Of a stretch of 39,086 bases of DNA, positions 1-8,622 are shown piece after piece. Location: NCBI RefSeq assembly GCF_019798055.1, contig NZ_JAHOPH010000003.1, forward strand, positions 179,627 to 218,712, written 5' to 3'. Both the position numbers and the translations under genes were made by a program. Positions within the stretch are counted from its first letter, which is position 1. The number at the start of each line of letters is the position of its first letter. The notes under the pieces are model-generated. The model was not told the DNA's origin. It made no database searches and saw nothing but the letters and a program-made list of their open reading frames with translations. Source of the DNA: Salsipaludibacter albus. Its GTDB lineage: Bacteria; Actinomycetota; Nitriliruptoria; Nitriliruptorales; Nitriliruptoraceae.

Positions 1-127
1 GGGTGACAACACCGAGATGACGGTGGAGTTGATCGCGCCGATCGCGATGGACGAGGGTCTGCGGTTCGCCATCCGTGAGGGTGGCCGCACCGTGGGTGCC
101 GGCCGCGTCACCTCCATCCTCGAGTAG
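1..127 (+). CDS. tuf: Elongation factor Tu, C-terminal fragment
   Basis: Only the last 41 codons are present (reading frame from position 2, stop TAG at 125-127). The peptide runs [20 protein letters not shown] and ends [10 protein letters not shown], which is the conserved end of the third beta-barrel of EF-Tu, the GTPase that brings aminoacyl-tRNA to the ribosome. The gene begins left of the window. Its position directly before rpsJ is the usual fusA-tuf-rpsJ order of bacteria, so it is very likely the upstream member of the str/S10 region. Confidence 0.95.
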   Translation, partial: GDNTEMTVELIAPIAMDEGLRFAIREGGRTVGAGRVTSILE

Positions 128-144
128 GACCAACCACCCGATTG

Positions 145-168
145 GCCGGGCATCACCCGATGCTCGGC
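145..168 (+). other. Hairpin in the tuf-rpsJ spacer
   Basis: A 9-bp stem (145-153 against 160-168, one G-U pair) closes a 6-nt loop, 17 bases after the tuf stop. No T-run follows, so it could be a weak terminator, an mRNA processing site or a stability element between tuf and the S10 genes. I saw no convincing -35/-10 pair in this 68-bp spacer. Confidence 0.4.
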
Positions 169-195
169 ATGGACTTCAAGCGAGAAACGACCACC

Positions 196-507
196 ATGGC
201 TGCTGACACCAAGATCCGCATCCGGCTCAAGGCCTACGACCACGAGGTCCTCGACCGGTCCGCGAAGGAGATCGTCGACACCGTCGAGGCCACCGGCGCG
301 CACGTGACCGGTCCGGTCCCGCTCCCCACGGAGCGGCAGGTCTGGGCGGTCATCCGCTCGCCCCACAAGTACAAGGACTCCCGCGAGCACTTCGAGCGCC
401 GGACCCACAAGCGCCTGATCGACATCCACCAGCCCAGCCAGAAGACCATCGACAAGCTGATGGGCCTGTCGCTGCCGGCCGGTGTCGACATCGAGATCAA
501 GCTCTAG
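196..507 (+). CDS. rpsJ: 30S ribosomal protein S10
   Basis: 103 aa, the normal family length. It begins [20 protein letters not shown] and keeps the S10 signature region [21 protein letters not shown]10 sits in the head of the small subunit and, with NusB, also serves in transcription antitermination. An in-frame ATG at 142 would add 18 residues unlike any S10, so the ATG at 196 is chosen; it has only a weak purine stretch (GCGAGAAA) upstream. First gene of the S10 block. Confidence 0.97.
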   Translation: MAADTKIRIRLKAYDHEVLDRSAKEIVDTVEATGAHVTGPVPLPTERQVWAVIRSPHKYKDSREHFERRTHKRLIDIHQPSQKTIDKLMGLSLPAGVDIEIKL

Positions 508-531
508 CAACCAGACCACGACCACGACCCG

Positions 532-564
532 AGCCGTGGAGTTGCGAGCGAAGCGAACAACTCC
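532..564 (+). repeat. Dispersed palindromic element, copy A (rpsJ-rplC spacer)
   Basis: The inner 27 bases (538-564) form a hairpin with a 7-bp perfect stem (GGAGTTG/CAACTCC). The whole 33-bp stretch matches the minus strand of 20830-20862 at 31 of 33 positions, about 20 kb away, and a diverged third copy lies at 20729-20755. Sharing both stem and loop core (GAGCGNAGCGA) argues for a dispersed repeat family rather than two independent terminators. It fills the middle of a 131-bp spacer between rpsJ and rplC. Confidence 0.65.
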
Positions 565-638
565 AATGCGCAGGGACATCGCGCGGTCCGCAGCACATGA
601 CTGACGACCGGCGCACGAACTCACTGAAGGAAGAGACG

Positions 639-1319
639 ATGGCTGCCAAGGCAATCCTGGGCACCAAGCTGGGGATGACCCAGGTCTTCGACGACGAGAA
701 CCGGATCGTTCCGGTCACCGTCGTCGAGGCCGGCCCCTGCACGATCACCCAGGTCAAGACCGTCGACACCGACGGCTACACCGCCGTGCAGATGGCGTTC
801 GGGTCCCGCAAGCACACCAACAAGCCCGCGGCGGGTCACCTCGCCAAGGCCGGTGTCGACAGCGCCCGGACCCTGGCGGAGCTGCGCCTCGACGGCGTCG
901 ACGAGCTCCCCGAGCTCGGTGACACCATCGAGTGCGACACCTTCGCCCGGGGCGAGACGATCGACGTGACCGCCACCTCCAAGGGCAAGGGCTACGCCGG
1001 CGTCATGAAGCGCCACAACTTCAAGGGCATGGGTGACGGCCACGGCGTCAAGCGAAAGAACCGCCACCCCGGCTCGGTCGGCAACGCGTCGACCCCCGGG
1101 CGCACCTTCAAGGGCAAGCGCATGGCCGGCCGGATGGGCGGCGAGCGTGTCACGGTCCAGAACCTCGAGGTCGTGGACATCGACACCACCAACGGCCTGA
1201 TCCTGGTCAAGGGCGCCGTGCCCGGTTCCAACGGCTCGGTCGTGCTCATCCGCTCGGCCGCCAAGGGCCAGCAGGGCGAGCTGCCGACCACCACGAACGA
1301 GGAAGGCGGTGAGGCCTGA
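639..1319 (+). CDS. rplC: 50S ribosomal protein L3
   Basis: 226 aa. It starts [20 protein letters not shown], the classic L3 N-terminus, and contains the conserved loop region around [20 protein letters not shown] that reaches toward the peptidyl transferase centre, then the [12 protein letters not shown] segment. The ATG at 639 has GGAAGAG six bases upstream; an in-frame ATG at 597 lacks support. It overlaps rplD by one base (TGATG), so the two are probably translationally coupled. Confidence 0.97.
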   Translation: MAAKAILGTKLGMTQVFDDENRIVPVTVVEAGPCTITQVKTVDTDGYTAVQMAFGSRKHTNKPAAGHLAKAGVDSARTLAELRLDGVDELPELGDTIECDTFARGETIDVTATSKGKGYAGVMKRHNFKGMGDGHGVKRKNRHPGSVGNASTPGRTFKGKRMAGRMGGERVTVQNLEVVDIDTTNGLILVKGAVPGSNGSVVLIRSAAKGQQGELPTTTNEEGGEA

Positions 1320-2119
1320 TGGCATCCACCAACACGTCCACGACCGACCTGACCGTCGACGTCGTCGACCTGTCGGGTGACAGGGTCGACTCGATCGACC
1401 TGCCCGCCGCATGGTTCGACGGCAAGGTCAACATCGGTGTCATGCACGACGTCGTGACGGCCCAGCAGGCCGCCGCGCGCCAGGGCACCCACAAGACCAA
1501 GACGCGTGGCGAGGTCCGCGGTGGCGGGGCGAAGCCCTGGCGCCAGAAGGGCACCGGCCGCGCCCGGCACGGCTCGATCCGCTCGCCCATCTGGGTCGGC
1601 GGTGGGGTCGCGCACGGCCGCACCCCCAAGGAGTGGGGCAAGCGGGTCAACAAGAAGGTGCGTCGCGCAGCCCTGCGCTCCGCACTGACCGACCGCGCCC
1701 GCAACGACGCCGTCGTCGTGGTGCGCGAGTTGGCCTTCGCCAGCCCGCGGACCCGGGACGCCGTCGCGGCGCTGACCGCGCTCGAACTGTCCGACGCCAA
1801 GGTCCTGTTGGTCCTGCCGGGACTCGACGTGGCCACGGCGAAGTCGTTCCGCAACCTGGGTGCCGTGCACCTGCTGACGGTCGACCAGCTCAACACCTAC
1901 GACGTGCTCGCCAGTGACGTCGTGGTCTTCGACGAGGCAGCGATCGCCCTGCTGTCCGACGGCGCCACTGCCGTCGAGACCGCCGAGGCGGCCGCCGAGC
2001 CGGAGGTCCACGAGGACGACACCCCGGCCGCGTCCGACCAGGCCGACGACGAGCCGGTCGACGAGACCGAGGTCGACGACGCCGACGCCGACGCTGACGC
2101 GTCCGAGGAGGAGGAGTGA
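1319..2119 (+). CDS. rplD: 50S ribosomal protein L4 with acidic C-terminal tail
   Basis: 266 aa, against about 205-225 for most L4. Residues 1 to about 215 are ordinary L4: the exit-tunnel loop includes RGGGAKPWRQKGTGRARHGS, followed by the conserved globular part ending near VVVFDEAAIALL. The last 50 or so residues are a low-complexity tail of Glu, Asp and Ala that ends DADADADASEEEE. The tail is out of keeping with a basic rRNA-binding protein and resembles the tail on S3 in this window. In gammaproteobacteria L4 represses the S10 operon; nothing here shows that control. Confidence 0.95.
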   Translation: MASTNTSTTDLTVDVVDLSGDRVDSIDLPAAWFDGKVNIGVMHDVVTAQQAAARQGTHKTKTRGEVRGGGAKPWRQKGTGRARHGSIRSPIWVGGGVAHGRTPKEWGKRVNKKVRRAALRSALTDRARNDAVVVVRELAFASPRTRDAVAALTALELSDAKVLLVLPGLDVATAKSFRNLGAVHLLTVDQLNTYDVLASDVVVFDEAAIALLSDGATAVETAEAAAEPEVHEDDTPAASDQADDEPVDETEVDDADADADASEEEE

Positions 2120-2121
2120 CC

Positions 2122-2418
2122 ATGGAGTTCAAGGACCCCCGGCACATCATCAAGCGACCGGTCATCTCCGAGAAGTCCTACGGGGCGCTCGACGAGGACA
2201 AGTACACGTTCATCGTCGACAAGCGCGCCACGAAGACCCAGATCAAGGCCGCTGTCGAAGAAGTCTTCGACGTCAAGGTGGTCAAGATCAACACCCAGAA
2301 CCGCGTCGGCAAGGTCAAGCGCCGTGGCTGGGTCGAGGGTCGCCGTCCCAACGTCAAGCGTGCGATCGTGACCGTGGCCGAAGGCGACGAGATCGAGCTG
2401 TTCGACGTCGCGCTGTGA
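2122..2418 (+). CDS. rplW: 50S ribosomal protein L23
   Basis: 98 aa from ATG 2122. It shows the L23 pattern DPRHIIKRPVISEKSY at the N-terminus and the RNA-binding stretch GKVKRRGWVEGRRPNVKRAI. L23 lies at the tunnel exit and docks trigger factor and SRP. A GTG at 2116 would overlap the rplD stop by four bases; ATG 2122 is preferred because the purine run GAGGAGGAG ends about five bases before it. Two bases separate it from rplD. Confidence 0.95.
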   Translation: MEFKDPRHIIKRPVISEKSYGALDEDKYTFIVDKRATKTQIKAAVEEVFDVKVVKINTQNRVGKVKRRGWVEGRRPNVKRAIVTVAEGDEIELFDVAL

Positions 2419-2424
2419 GGTGCC

Positions 2425-2440
2425 GCCCCCGCGAGGGGGC
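2425..2440 (+). other. GNRA-type hairpin between rplW and rplB
   Basis: GCCCCC and GGGGGC form a perfect 6-bp stem around the loop GCGA, seven bases after the rplW stop. No T-run follows. Likely an RNA stability or processing element within the operon rather than a strong terminator. Confidence 0.4.
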
Positions 2441-2474
2441 AGGCGCCGTGCGACGACCCTGAGGAGCGTTCCAA

Positions 2475-3308
2475 ATGGCAATCCGCAAGTACAAGCCGAC
2501 CAGCAACGGTCGACGCTTCGGCTCGGTGGACTCGTTCGACGAGATCACCCGGGCCAAGCCGACCAAGAGCCTGCTGGCCAGCGGTCGCAACAAGGCGGGC
2601 CGCAACAACCACGGCCGGATCACCTCCCGGCATCGTGGTGGTGGCCACAAGCGCAAGTTCCGCGTCATCGACTTCCGTCGTGACAAGGACGTCGTGCCCG
2701 CCACCGTGGCCGCGGTCGAGTACGACCCCAACCGGTCTGCCCGCATCGCCCTGCTGCACTACCACGACGGTGAGAAGCGCTACATCCTGGCGCCCAAGAA
2801 CCTGACGGTGGGCACCATGGTCGAGTCCGGGCCCGAGGCCGACATCAAGGTCGGCAACTCGCTGCCCCTGGCCAACGTCCCGGTCGGTACCACCGTCCAC
2901 GCCGTGGAGCTGCGGCCCGGAGGCGGGGCCAAGCTCGGCCGCAGTGCCGGGACCGCCATCCAGCTGCTCGCCAAGGAGGGGAAGATGGCCGCACTGCGGC
3001 TGCCCTCCGGCGAGATCCGGCTGGTGGACGCTCGCTGCCGCGCGACCATCGGGTCGGTCGGCAACGAGAGCCACGAGCTGGTGGACCTCGGCAAGGCCGG
3101 GCGCAAGCGCTGGAAGGGCGTGCGTCCGCAGACCCGCGGTGTCGCCATGAACCCGATCGACCACCCGCTGGGTGGTGGTGAGGGCAAGTCCTCCGGTGGA
3201 CGCCACCCGGTCGACAAGCACGGCAACCCCGAGCGGCGCACCCGTCGCGGCAAGAACCAGTCCGACAAGATGATCATCCGCCGGCGCGGCAAGAATCGGA
3301 GGCGCTGA
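2475..3308 (+). CDS. rplB: 50S ribosomal protein L2
   Basis: 277 aa, full length. It starts [20 protein letters not shown] and has the conserved central SH3-like part and the C-terminal stretch [20 protein letters not shown], which carries the histidine close to the peptidyl transferase centre. L2 is a primary 23S rRNA binder needed for subunit association. GAGGAG stands upstream of the ATG. The stop overlaps the rpsS ATG by one base. Confidence 0.98.
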   Translation: MAIRKYKPTSNGRRFGSVDSFDEITRAKPTKSLLASGRNKAGRNNHGRITSRHRGGGHKRKFRVIDFRRDKDVVPATVAAVEYDPNRSARIALLHYHDGEKRYILAPKNLTVGTMVESGPEADIKVGNSLPLANVPVGTTVHAVELRPGGGAKLGRSAGTAIQLLAKEGKMAALRLPSGEIRLVDARCRATIGSVGNESHELVDLGKAGRKRWKGVRPQTRGVAMNPIDHPLGGGEGKSSGGRHPVDKHGNPERRTRRGKNQSDKMIIRRRGKNRRR

Positions 3309-3595
3309 TGCCACGCAGTCTCAAGAAGGCCCCCTGGGTCGACGACCACCTCATGAAGAAGGTCGTCGCCATGAACGAGTCGGGCGACAGCCGGGTCATC
3401 AAGACCTGGTCCCGTCGCTCGGTCATCTACCCCGAGATGGTCGGTCACACGATCGCCGTCCACAACGGCCAGCAGCACGTCCCCGTGCGCATCTACGAGC
3501 GCATGGTGGGCCACAAGCTGGGCGAGTTCGCCCCGACCCGGTCCATCAAGTGGCAGGGCGCCGGCGAGAAGTCGACCACCAAGGCCCGGCGCTGA
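3308..3595 (+). CDS. rpsS: 30S ribosomal protein S19
   Basis: 95 aa, normal length. [19 protein letters not shown] and the later [17 protein letters not shown] are diagnostic of S19, which binds 16S rRNA in the head with S13. The start overlaps the rplB stop (TGATG), implying coupled translation. Confidence 0.98.
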   Translation: MPRSLKKAPWVDDHLMKKVVAMNESGDSRVIKTWSRRSVIYPEMVGHTIAVHNGQQHVPVRIYERMVGHKLGEFAPTRSIKWQGAGEKSTTKARR

Positions 3596-3600
3596 CGCGT

Positions 3601-3629
3601 CGGGGCTGTCGGCCTCGCCGACGACCCCG
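3601..3629 (+). other. Hairpin between rpsS and rplV
   Basis: An inner 6-bp stem (GTCGGC/GCCGAC, loop CTC) and an outer 5-bp stem (CGGGG/CCCCG) are separated by a small internal loop, six bases after the rpsS stop. The 131-bp spacer otherwise shows no gene or clear promoter. Probably an intra-operon RNA structure. Confidence 0.4.
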
Positions 3630-3726
3630 TGACACCGGACCCGCGCCACGCGGCGCGACGTCCCGCTGAACACCACGCCCCGACGGCGTGCCCGGTCCCC
3701 GGACCGGAACGAACAAGGAAGCAACC

Positions 3727-4071
3727 ATGGCAACCCAGGTGAAGGCCACCGCCAAGTACGTGCGCGTGACGCCGACGAAGGTGCGTCAACTGACGCGCCT
3801 GATCGCCGGTGCGCCCGTCTCCGAGGCCGAACGCATCCTTGCGTTCTCGGAGAAGCGCGCGGCCAAGCCCCTCCTGAAGGTGCTGCGGTCCGCGGTCAGC
3901 AACGCAGAGAACAACGACGGGCTCGACCCCGACGACTTGTTCGTCGACCGGGCCTGGGCCGACGAGGGCCCGACCCTCAAGCGGTTCCAGCCCCGTGCCA
4001 TGGGCCGGGCCAGCCGGATCCGCAAGCGCACCAGCCACATCACCGTCGTGCTGAGCGACAACACGAACTGA
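3727..4071 (+). CDS. rplV: 50S ribosomal protein L22
   Basis: 114 aa from ATG 3727, which has AAGGAAG eight bases upstream; an in-frame start at 3688 would add 13 unrelated residues. Typical features are VRVTPTKVRQLTRLIAG at the start and the tunnel beta-hairpin region around PTLKRFQPRAMGRASRIRKR. L22 lines the exit tunnel near the macrolide site. Confidence 0.97.
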   Translation: MATQVKATAKYVRVTPTKVRQLTRLIAGAPVSEAERILAFSEKRAAKPLLKVLRSAVSNAENNDGLDPDDLFVDRAWADEGPTLKRFQPRAMGRASRIRKRTSHITVVLSDNTN

Positions 4072-4101
4072 CGCGTCGCCAACGCGACAAGGAGTCACCC
4101 A

Positions 4102-5346
4102 ATGGGTCAGAAGGTCAACCCCTACGGCTTCCGCCTCGGTGTCACCACCGACTGGAAGTCCAAGTGGATCGCCAATGACGAGGACTATGCGACGTACCTC
4201 CACGAGGACGACCGCATCCGCAAGTACATCCGTACGCGCGTCCGTCACGCCGGGATCTCCCGGATCGACATCACGCGAACCCGTGACAACGCCGAGGTCA
4301 GCGTCCAGGCGGCGCGCCCCGGCATCGTCATCGGTCGTCGTGGGTCCGAGGCGGACGCCATCCGGGCCGATCTCGAGAAGCTGAGCGGCAAGAAGGTCAA
4401 GCTCAACATCATCGAGATCAAGAACCCGGACCTGGATGCACAGGTCGTGGCGTTCAACACCGCCGAGCAGCTCAAGGGCCGGGTGTCGTTCCGCCGTGCG
4501 ATGCGTCGTGCGGTCCAGAACGCGCAGAAGGCCGGTGCGCTGGGCGTGCGGGTGCAGGTCGCCGGACGACTCGGTGGCTCCGAGATGAGCCGCACCGAGT
4601 GGTACCGCGAGGGCCGCGTGCCGCTGCACACGCTGCGCGCCAAGGTGGACTACGGCTTCGACGAGGCCAAGACCACCTACGGCGTCATCGGCGTCAAGGT
4701 CTGGATCTACACCGGCGACCAGCTCGGTTCGGGTGACGAGGCCGAGGCGCAGCGCGCCATGGACCGTGCCCGTGCCCTGGCCGAGGGCCGTACCGTGGAC
4801 GACCGTCCGCGTCGTCGCTCGGCCCGCAAGGCCGCCTCGGTCGCCAAGAAGGTGACCGGCGTGGGCAAGCGCCAGGTGCAGGAGGCCGTCGCCAAGGCTG
4901 GCGACTCGTCCGGTGACTCCACCGCGACGTCGTCCGCCACGGGGGCGAGCGCACCCGCGACCGCTGCCGACACCGGTGACAGCCCGGCGACCGAGACCGT
5001 CGAGGCCACGACCGAGGCCGCCCCCCCGCAGTCCGGCGCCATGGCCCCCGAGGACGTGACCGAGGCGGACGCCCCGTCCGCCCCGGACACCGACGGCGAC
5101 ACCACGCCGGCCGCCCCGGCGGACGCCGTCGTGGAGTCCGCCGACGAGGACGCCGCCGCCGAGGCGACCGAGTCGTCCGCCCCGTCCGAGGACGAGGCCG
5201 AGACGTCGGTCGACGAGTCCGCCGAGGTCGTCGAGACCTCCGGCGAGACCGACGACGCCACCGTCGCCGAGACCACCGATGCAGATGCGTCCGAGGTCGC
5301 CGAGGCGGCCTCCGACGACGACACCGATGACGAGGAGGATGCCTGA
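4102..5346 (+). CDS. rpsC: 30S ribosomal protein S3 with very long acidic tail
   Basis: 414 aa, against about 210-280 in most bacteria. Residues 1 to about 215 are standard S3: [13 protein letters not shown], a type II KH domain with its GRRG loop at residues 78-81, and the C-terminal domain ending near [15 protein letters not shown]. From about residue 235 the chain changes: first a short Arg/Lys/Ala patch, then about 160 residues of Ala, Asp, Glu, Thr and Ser ending [16 protein letters not shown] precedes the ATG. No frameshift is needed to read through; the stop overlaps rplP by one base. S3 lies at the mRNA entry tunnel, so the tail should sit at the solvent side. Confidence 0.96.
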   Translation: MGQKVNPYGFRLGVTTDWKSKWIANDEDYATYLHEDDRIRKYIRTRVRHAGISRIDITRTRDNAEVSVQAARPGIVIGRRGSEADAIRADLEKLSGKKVKLNIIEIKNPDLDAQVVAFNTAEQLKGRVSFRRAMRRAVQNAQKAGALGVRVQVAGRLGGSEMSRTEWYREGRVPLHTLRAKVDYGFDEAKTTYGVIGVKVWIYTGDQLGSGDEAEAQRAMDRARALAEGRTVDDRPRRRSARKAASVAKKVTGVGKRQVQEAVAKAGDSSGDSTATSSATGASAPATAADTGDSPATETVEATTEAAPPQSGAMAPEDVTEADAPSAPDTDGDTTPAAPADAVVESADEDAAAEATESSAPSEDEAETSVDESAEVVETSGETDDATVAETTDADASEVAEAASDDDTDDEEDA

Positions 5347-5768
5347 TGCTTGCTCCGAAGCGCGTCAAGTACCGCAAGCAGCACCGGCCCCGGCCCCTGA
5401 AGGGCCTGGCCACCGGTGGGACCGAGCTCTACGTCGGGGACTACGGCATCAAGGCCACCCAGCCCGGCTGGATCACGGCCCGCCAGATCGAGGCTGCCCG
5501 AATCTCCATCAACCGTGCCGTCAAGCGTGGCGGAAAGGTTCGCATCGCGATCTTCCCGGACCGCTCGATCACCAAGAAGCCGCTCGAGACCCGCATGGGC
5601 TCCGGCAAGGGCTCGCCCGACCACTGGGTCGCGGCGGTCAAGCCCGGCCGGGTCCTGTTCGAGATCTCCGGTGTGAGCGAGGAGCTGGCCCGCGAGGCCA
5701 TGCGCCGCGCCTCGCACAAGCTGCCCGTCAAGACCAAGTTCATCGCACGCGAGGGGGCCGACGAATGA
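5346..5768 (+). CDS. rplP: 50S ribosomal protein L16
   Basis: 140 aa, normal length. [20 protein letters not shown] and the later [20 protein letters not shown] are L16 hallmarks. L16 helps to place the tRNA acceptor stems in the A site. Start overlaps the rpsC stop (TGATG); its stop overlaps rpmC. Confidence 0.97.
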   Translation: MLAPKRVKYRKQHRPRPLKGLATGGTELYVGDYGIKATQPGWITARQIEAARISINRAVKRGGKVRIAIFPDRSITKKPLETRMGSGKGSPDHWVAAVKPGRVLFEISGVSEELAREAMRRASHKLPVKTKFIAREGADE

Positions 5769-6004
5769 TGACCGCATCCGAACTGCGCGAGCTCGCAGAC
5801 GACGAACTGGCCACCGAGCTGGCCGACCACAAGGAAGAGCTGTTCAACCTGCGCTTCCAGATCGTGACGGGCCAGCTCGACGACCCCCGCCGCATCCGCG
5901 CCGTCAAGACCCAGATCGCCCGTTGCCTGACCGTCATGCGCGAGCGCGAGATCGCCGGCGAACGGGCCACGGCGACGTCCAGTGCCACGACTTCTGAAGA
6001 GTGA
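5765..6004 (+). CDS. rpmC: 50S ribosomal protein L29
   Basis: 79 aa. The sequence [20 protein letters not shown] followed by [19 protein letters not shown] is a typical L29 helical pair; L29 lies near L23 at the tunnel exit. Two adjacent ATGs (5765, 5768) are possible. The first gives an ATGA overlap with rplP and sits eight bases after GAGGGG, so it is preferred. The last dozen residues (Ala/Thr/Ser/Glu) are a short disordered extension. Confidence 0.95.
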   Translation: MMTASELRELADDELATELADHKEELFNLRFQIVTGQLDDPRRIRAVKTQIARCLTVMREREIAGERATATSSATTSEE

Positions 6005-6009
6005 CAGCC

Positions 6010-6297
6010 ATGAGTGACACCCACACCGAACTCGGCACCGACGCCGGCCGCAAGGCGCGCAAGCAGCGCCAGGGCCTGGTCGTGTCCGACAAGCAGGACA
6101 AGACCATCGTCGTGCGCGTGGACCGTCGGACCACCGACGCCGTGTACGGCAAGATCGAGACGCGGTCCAAGAAGTACCACGTCCACGACGAGGACAACAC
6201 GGCCGCCGAGGGCGACACCGTGCTGATCGTCGAGACCCGTCCGCTCAGCAAGACCAAGCGGTGGCGCCTGGCCGAGGTCCTCGAACGGGCCGAGTGA
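6010..6297 (+). CDS. rpsQ: 30S ribosomal protein S17
   Basis: 95 aa from ATG 6010, five bases after the rpmC stop with GAAGAG upstream; an in-frame GTG at 6001 is possible but poorly spaced. The core [20 protein letters not shown] and the later [20 protein letters not shown] are standard S17, a primary 16S rRNA binder. Some ten extra N-terminal residues precede the family core. Last gene of the S10 block. Confidence 0.95.
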   Translation: MSDTHTELGTDAGRKARKQRQGLVVSDKQDKTIVVRVDRRTTDAVYGKIETRSKKYHVHDEDNTAAEGDTVLIVETRPLSKTKRWRLAEVLERAE

Positions 6298-6383
6298 GCC
6301 GTTCGTGAACCGGTCGGGGCGGGACCAGCCCGGGCAGCGCCCGGACGTGCGTCCCCCGCCACGAAGACAACGAGGAAGATCCG

Positions 6384-6752
6384 ATGATCCAGCAGGAATC
6401 GCGACTGAAGGTCGCGGACAACTCCGGTGCCCGCGAGGTGCTGTGCATCCGCGTGCTCGGAGGCTCCGGGCGGCGCTACGCCTCGGTCGGTGACGAGTTC
6501 GTCGGGACGGTCAAGAACGCCATCCCGTCGTCCAACGTCAAGAAGGGCGAGGTGGTGCGCTGCGTGGTTGTCCGTGTCAACAAGGAACGTCGTCGTGAGG
6601 ACGGCTCCTACATCAAGTTCGACGAAAATGCGTGCGTCGTCGTGCGCGAGGACGGGTCCCCCCGCGGAACCCGCATCTTCGGCCCGGTGGCCCGCGAACT
6701 GCGCGAGAAGCGATACATGAAGATCGTGTCGCTCGCGCCGGAGGTGCTGTGA
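6384..6752 (+). CDS. rplN: 50S ribosomal protein L14
   Basis: 122 aa, exactly the usual L14 length. [20 protein letters not shown] and the C-terminal [16 protein letters not shown] are diagnostic. L14 forms part of an inter-subunit bridge and is the docking site of the silencing factor RsfS. GAGGAAG precedes the ATG. First gene of the spc block; its stop overlaps rplX by one base. Confidence 0.98.
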   Translation: MIQQESRLKVADNSGAREVLCIRVLGGSGRRYASVGDEFVGTVKNAIPSSNVKKGEVVRCVVVRVNKERRREDGSYIKFDENACVVVREDGSPRGTRIFGPVARELREKRYMKIVSLAPEVL

Positions 6753-7081
6753 TGAAGCGCATTCGCAAGGACGACCAGGTCCTGGTGATCAGTGGCAAGG
6801 ACAAGGGCCGCACCGGCCGGGTGATCCGCGTGATCCCCGACCGTGACCGCGCCCTGGTCGAGGGCCGCAACTTCGCGACCAAGCACGTGCGGGCCCAGCA
6901 GGGTCCGTCCGGGGTCACCGAGGGCGGCATCATCCAGACCGAGGCCCCGATCCACCTGTCCAACCTGATGCCGGTGTGCCCGTCCTGTGACCAGGGCGTG
7001 CGCGTGAACTACGTGTTCACCGAGGAGGGCAACCGCCGCTCCAAGGTCCGGGAATGCAAGAAGTGCGGCGCGCACTTCTGA
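6752..7081 (+). CDS. rplX: 50S ribosomal protein L24, zinc-ribbon form
   Basis: 109 aa. The KOW motif is clear in DDQVLVISGKDKGRTGRVIR. The C-terminal half has CPSC and CKKC pairs, a likely four-cysteine zinc site. L24 is an early assembly initiator of the large subunit. The start is set by the TGATG overlap with rplN; nothing upstream resembles L24. Confidence 0.97.
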   Translation: MKRIRKDDQVLVISGKDKGRTGRVIRVIPDRDRALVEGRNFATKHVRAQQGPSGVTEGGIIQTEAPIHLSNLMPVCPSCDQGVRVNYVFTEEGNRRSKVRECKKCGAHF

Positions 7082-7127
7082 GCCGCTGACGACCAACGAC
7101 CAGCCAACGGGATCGGGACGGATCCGT

Positions 7128-7172
7128 ACCGGGAGCGACCCACGTCGGGTCCCCCGGGGACGAGGTCCCGGT
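7128..7172 (+). other. Structured spacer between rplX and rplE
   Basis: An outer 7-bp stem (ACCGGGA 7128-7134 with TCCCGGT 7166-7172) encloses two smaller stems (GACCC/GGGTC and GTCCCC/GGGGAC, which share bases and so compete). The 113-bp spacer has no other recognisable feature. No T-run; function unknown. Confidence 0.3.
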
Positions 7173-7194
7173 GCCAGACCAAGGTGCGAAGACC

Positions 7195-7806
7195 ATGAGT
7201 GACACCACCACCCCAGACGTCGACATCCCCGTCAACGAGGATGCCTCGACGGCCCTGAAGGAGATGCCGCGGCTCAAGCGGCAGTACCGCGAGGAGCACC
7301 GCCAGCAACTGGCGGAGCAGCTCGGGCTGACCAACGTCATGGAGATCCCGAACCTGACCAAGATCGTGGTCAACGTCGGGCTCGGCGAGGCCGTCAACGA
7401 CTCCAAGGCGCTCGAGGCGACCCTGGGCGACCTGGCGATCATCACCGGCCAGAAGCCACGGGTGAACCTGGCGCGCAAGTCGATCGCCGGCTTCAAGCTG
7501 CGCGAGGGCGTGCCGATCGGCGCCAAGGTGACCCTCCGGGGTGACCGCATGTGGGAGTTCTTCGACCGCCTGCTGGCCGTCGCGCTCCCACGCGTGCGTG
7601 ACTTCCGCGGGCTCCGTGCGACCTCGTTCGACGGCAACGGCAACTACACGTTCGGTCTGACCGAGCAGCTGGTGTTCCCCGAGATCGACTACGACTCCAT
7701 CGACACCACGCGGGGCATGGACGTGACCATCGTCACCTCCGCCACGACCGACGAGCACGGACGCGCCCTGCTGGACGCCTTCGGCTTCCCGTTCGTCAAG
7801 AACTGA
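7195..7806 (+). CDS. rplE: 50S ribosomal protein L5
   Basis: 203 aa from ATG 7195. The core from about residue 20 is standard L5: [36 protein letters not shown] and the ending around [12 protein letters not shown]5 binds 5S rRNA and contacts the P-site tRNA. An extra N-terminal stretch of about 20 mostly acidic residues precedes the core; the start is uncertain by a few codons because the purine run upstream is weak and an in-frame ATG lies at 7171. Confidence 0.95.
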   Translation: MSDTTTPDVDIPVNEDASTALKEMPRLKRQYREEHRQQLAEQLGLTNVMEIPNLTKIVVNVGLGEAVNDSKALEATLGDLAIITGQKPRVNLARKSIAGFKLREGVPIGAKVTLRGDRMWEFFDRLLAVALPRVRDFRGLRATSFDGNGNYTFGLTEQLVFPEIDYDSIDTTRGMDVTIVTSATTDEHGRALLDAFGFPFVKN

Positions 7807-7831
7807 TCGCGACCCACTTCGGAGCACTCCA

Positions 7832-8017
7832 ATGGCCAAGACCTCAAAGCGCGTCCAGGCCCGCAAGGGCCGCAAGTACAACGTGCAGAACTACACCCGC
7901 TGCGAACGCTGCGGCCGCCCGCGCGCCGTCTTCAAGAAGTTCCGGCTCTGCCGGATCTGCTTCCGCGAGATGGCCCACGCCGGCGAGCTCCCCGGCATCC
8001 GCAAGGCCAGCTGGTAG
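7832..8017 (+). CDS. rpsN: 30S ribosomal protein S14, type Z (zinc form)
   Basis: 61 aa, the short zinc-binding S14. Cysteines occur as CERC (about residues 24-27) and CRIC (about 40-43), the usual C+ set. [20 protein letters not shown] starts it and [10 protein letters not shown] ends it. S14 sits in the 30S head. GGAGCA precedes the ATG. Many actinobacteria also carry a zinc-free S14 elsewhere; that cannot be seen here. Confidence 0.97.
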   Translation: MAKTSKRVQARKGRKYNVQNYTRCERCGRPRAVFKKFRLCRICFREMAHAGELPGIRKASW

Positions 8018-8034
8018 TGCGCCCTTCGGGCGCA
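8018..8034 (+). terminator. Short perfect hairpin directly after rpsN
   Basis: A 7-bp perfect stem (TGCGCCC/GGGCGCA) with loop TTC starts one base after the rpsN stop. Its 15-base core is identical to a hairpin at 20812-20826 near the siderophore operon end. No T-run follows, so a full terminator is doubtful; it more likely marks an mRNA 3' end or an attenuation point. Confidence 0.4.
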
Positions 8035-8036
8035 TT

Positions 8037-8066
8037 GAAGTTCGCTCCACAGGCTCCGCGAACTTC
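8037..8066 (+). other. Second hairpin in the rpsN-rpsH spacer
   Basis: A perfect 9-bp stem (GAAGTTCGC/GCGAACTTC) closes a 12-nt loop three bases after the preceding hairpin. Together they occupy the first quarter of a 192-bp spacer that has no open reading frame of note. Confidence 0.45.
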
Positions 8067-8209
8067 CGCTGGCGTCTTCGGAGCGCACACCACCTGACCT
8101 GAGAAGCACCATCCTGAACGACAACCCGACGCCCGGTCACCCGACCACGCGGCGTCACGACCCGGGAAGTGCCGGGCACGAGCACCGGCAACCCCGAGGA
8201 GCACCCACC

Positions 8210-8608
8210 ATGACCATGACCGATCCACTCGCCGACATGCTGACGCGGCTGCGCAACGCGTCGTTGGCCCACGCCGACGACGCCACCATGCCGTCCAGCA
8301 AGCTCAAGGTGAACTTCGCCAAGGTCCTCGCCGACGAGGGCTACATCGCTGGCTACGAGGTCACCGACACCAAGCCGCAGCCCAGCCTGACCGTGCAGAT
8401 GAAGTACGGCCGGGACCGTGAACGGGTCATCACCGGCATCAAGCGCGTGTCCAAGCCCGGCCTGCGTGTCTACGTCAAGAACGACGAGATCCCCCGCGTG
8501 CTGGGTGGCCTCGGCGTCGCGATCCTGTCCACCAACGCCGGGCTGCTGTCCGACCGCCAGGCGCGCAAGGACGGCGTCGGCGGCGAACTGCTCGCCTACG
8601 TCTGGTGA
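8210..8608 (+). CDS. rpsH: 30S ribosomal protein S8
   Basis: 132 aa. [20 protein letters not shown] is the family N-terminus and the C-terminal part [20 protein letters not shown] carries the STNAG-type rRNA-binding motif. S8 organises the 16S central domain; in E. coli it also represses the spc operon through an rplE leader. GAGGAGC is nine bases before the ATG; a second ATG two codons in is possible. Confidence 0.97.
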   Translation: MTMTDPLADMLTRLRNASLAHADDATMPSSKLKVNFAKVLADEGYIAGYEVTDTKPQPSLTVQMKYGRDRERVITGIKRVSKPGLRVYVKNDEIPRVLGGLGVAILSTNAGLLSDRQARKDGVGGELLAYVW

Positions 8609-8622
8609 GGAAGGCAACCACC

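Noticed and set aside
142-195. N-terminal extension of S10
   Set aside because: The 18 added residues are not seen in S10 and fall on a hairpin; the ATG at 196 matches the family start.
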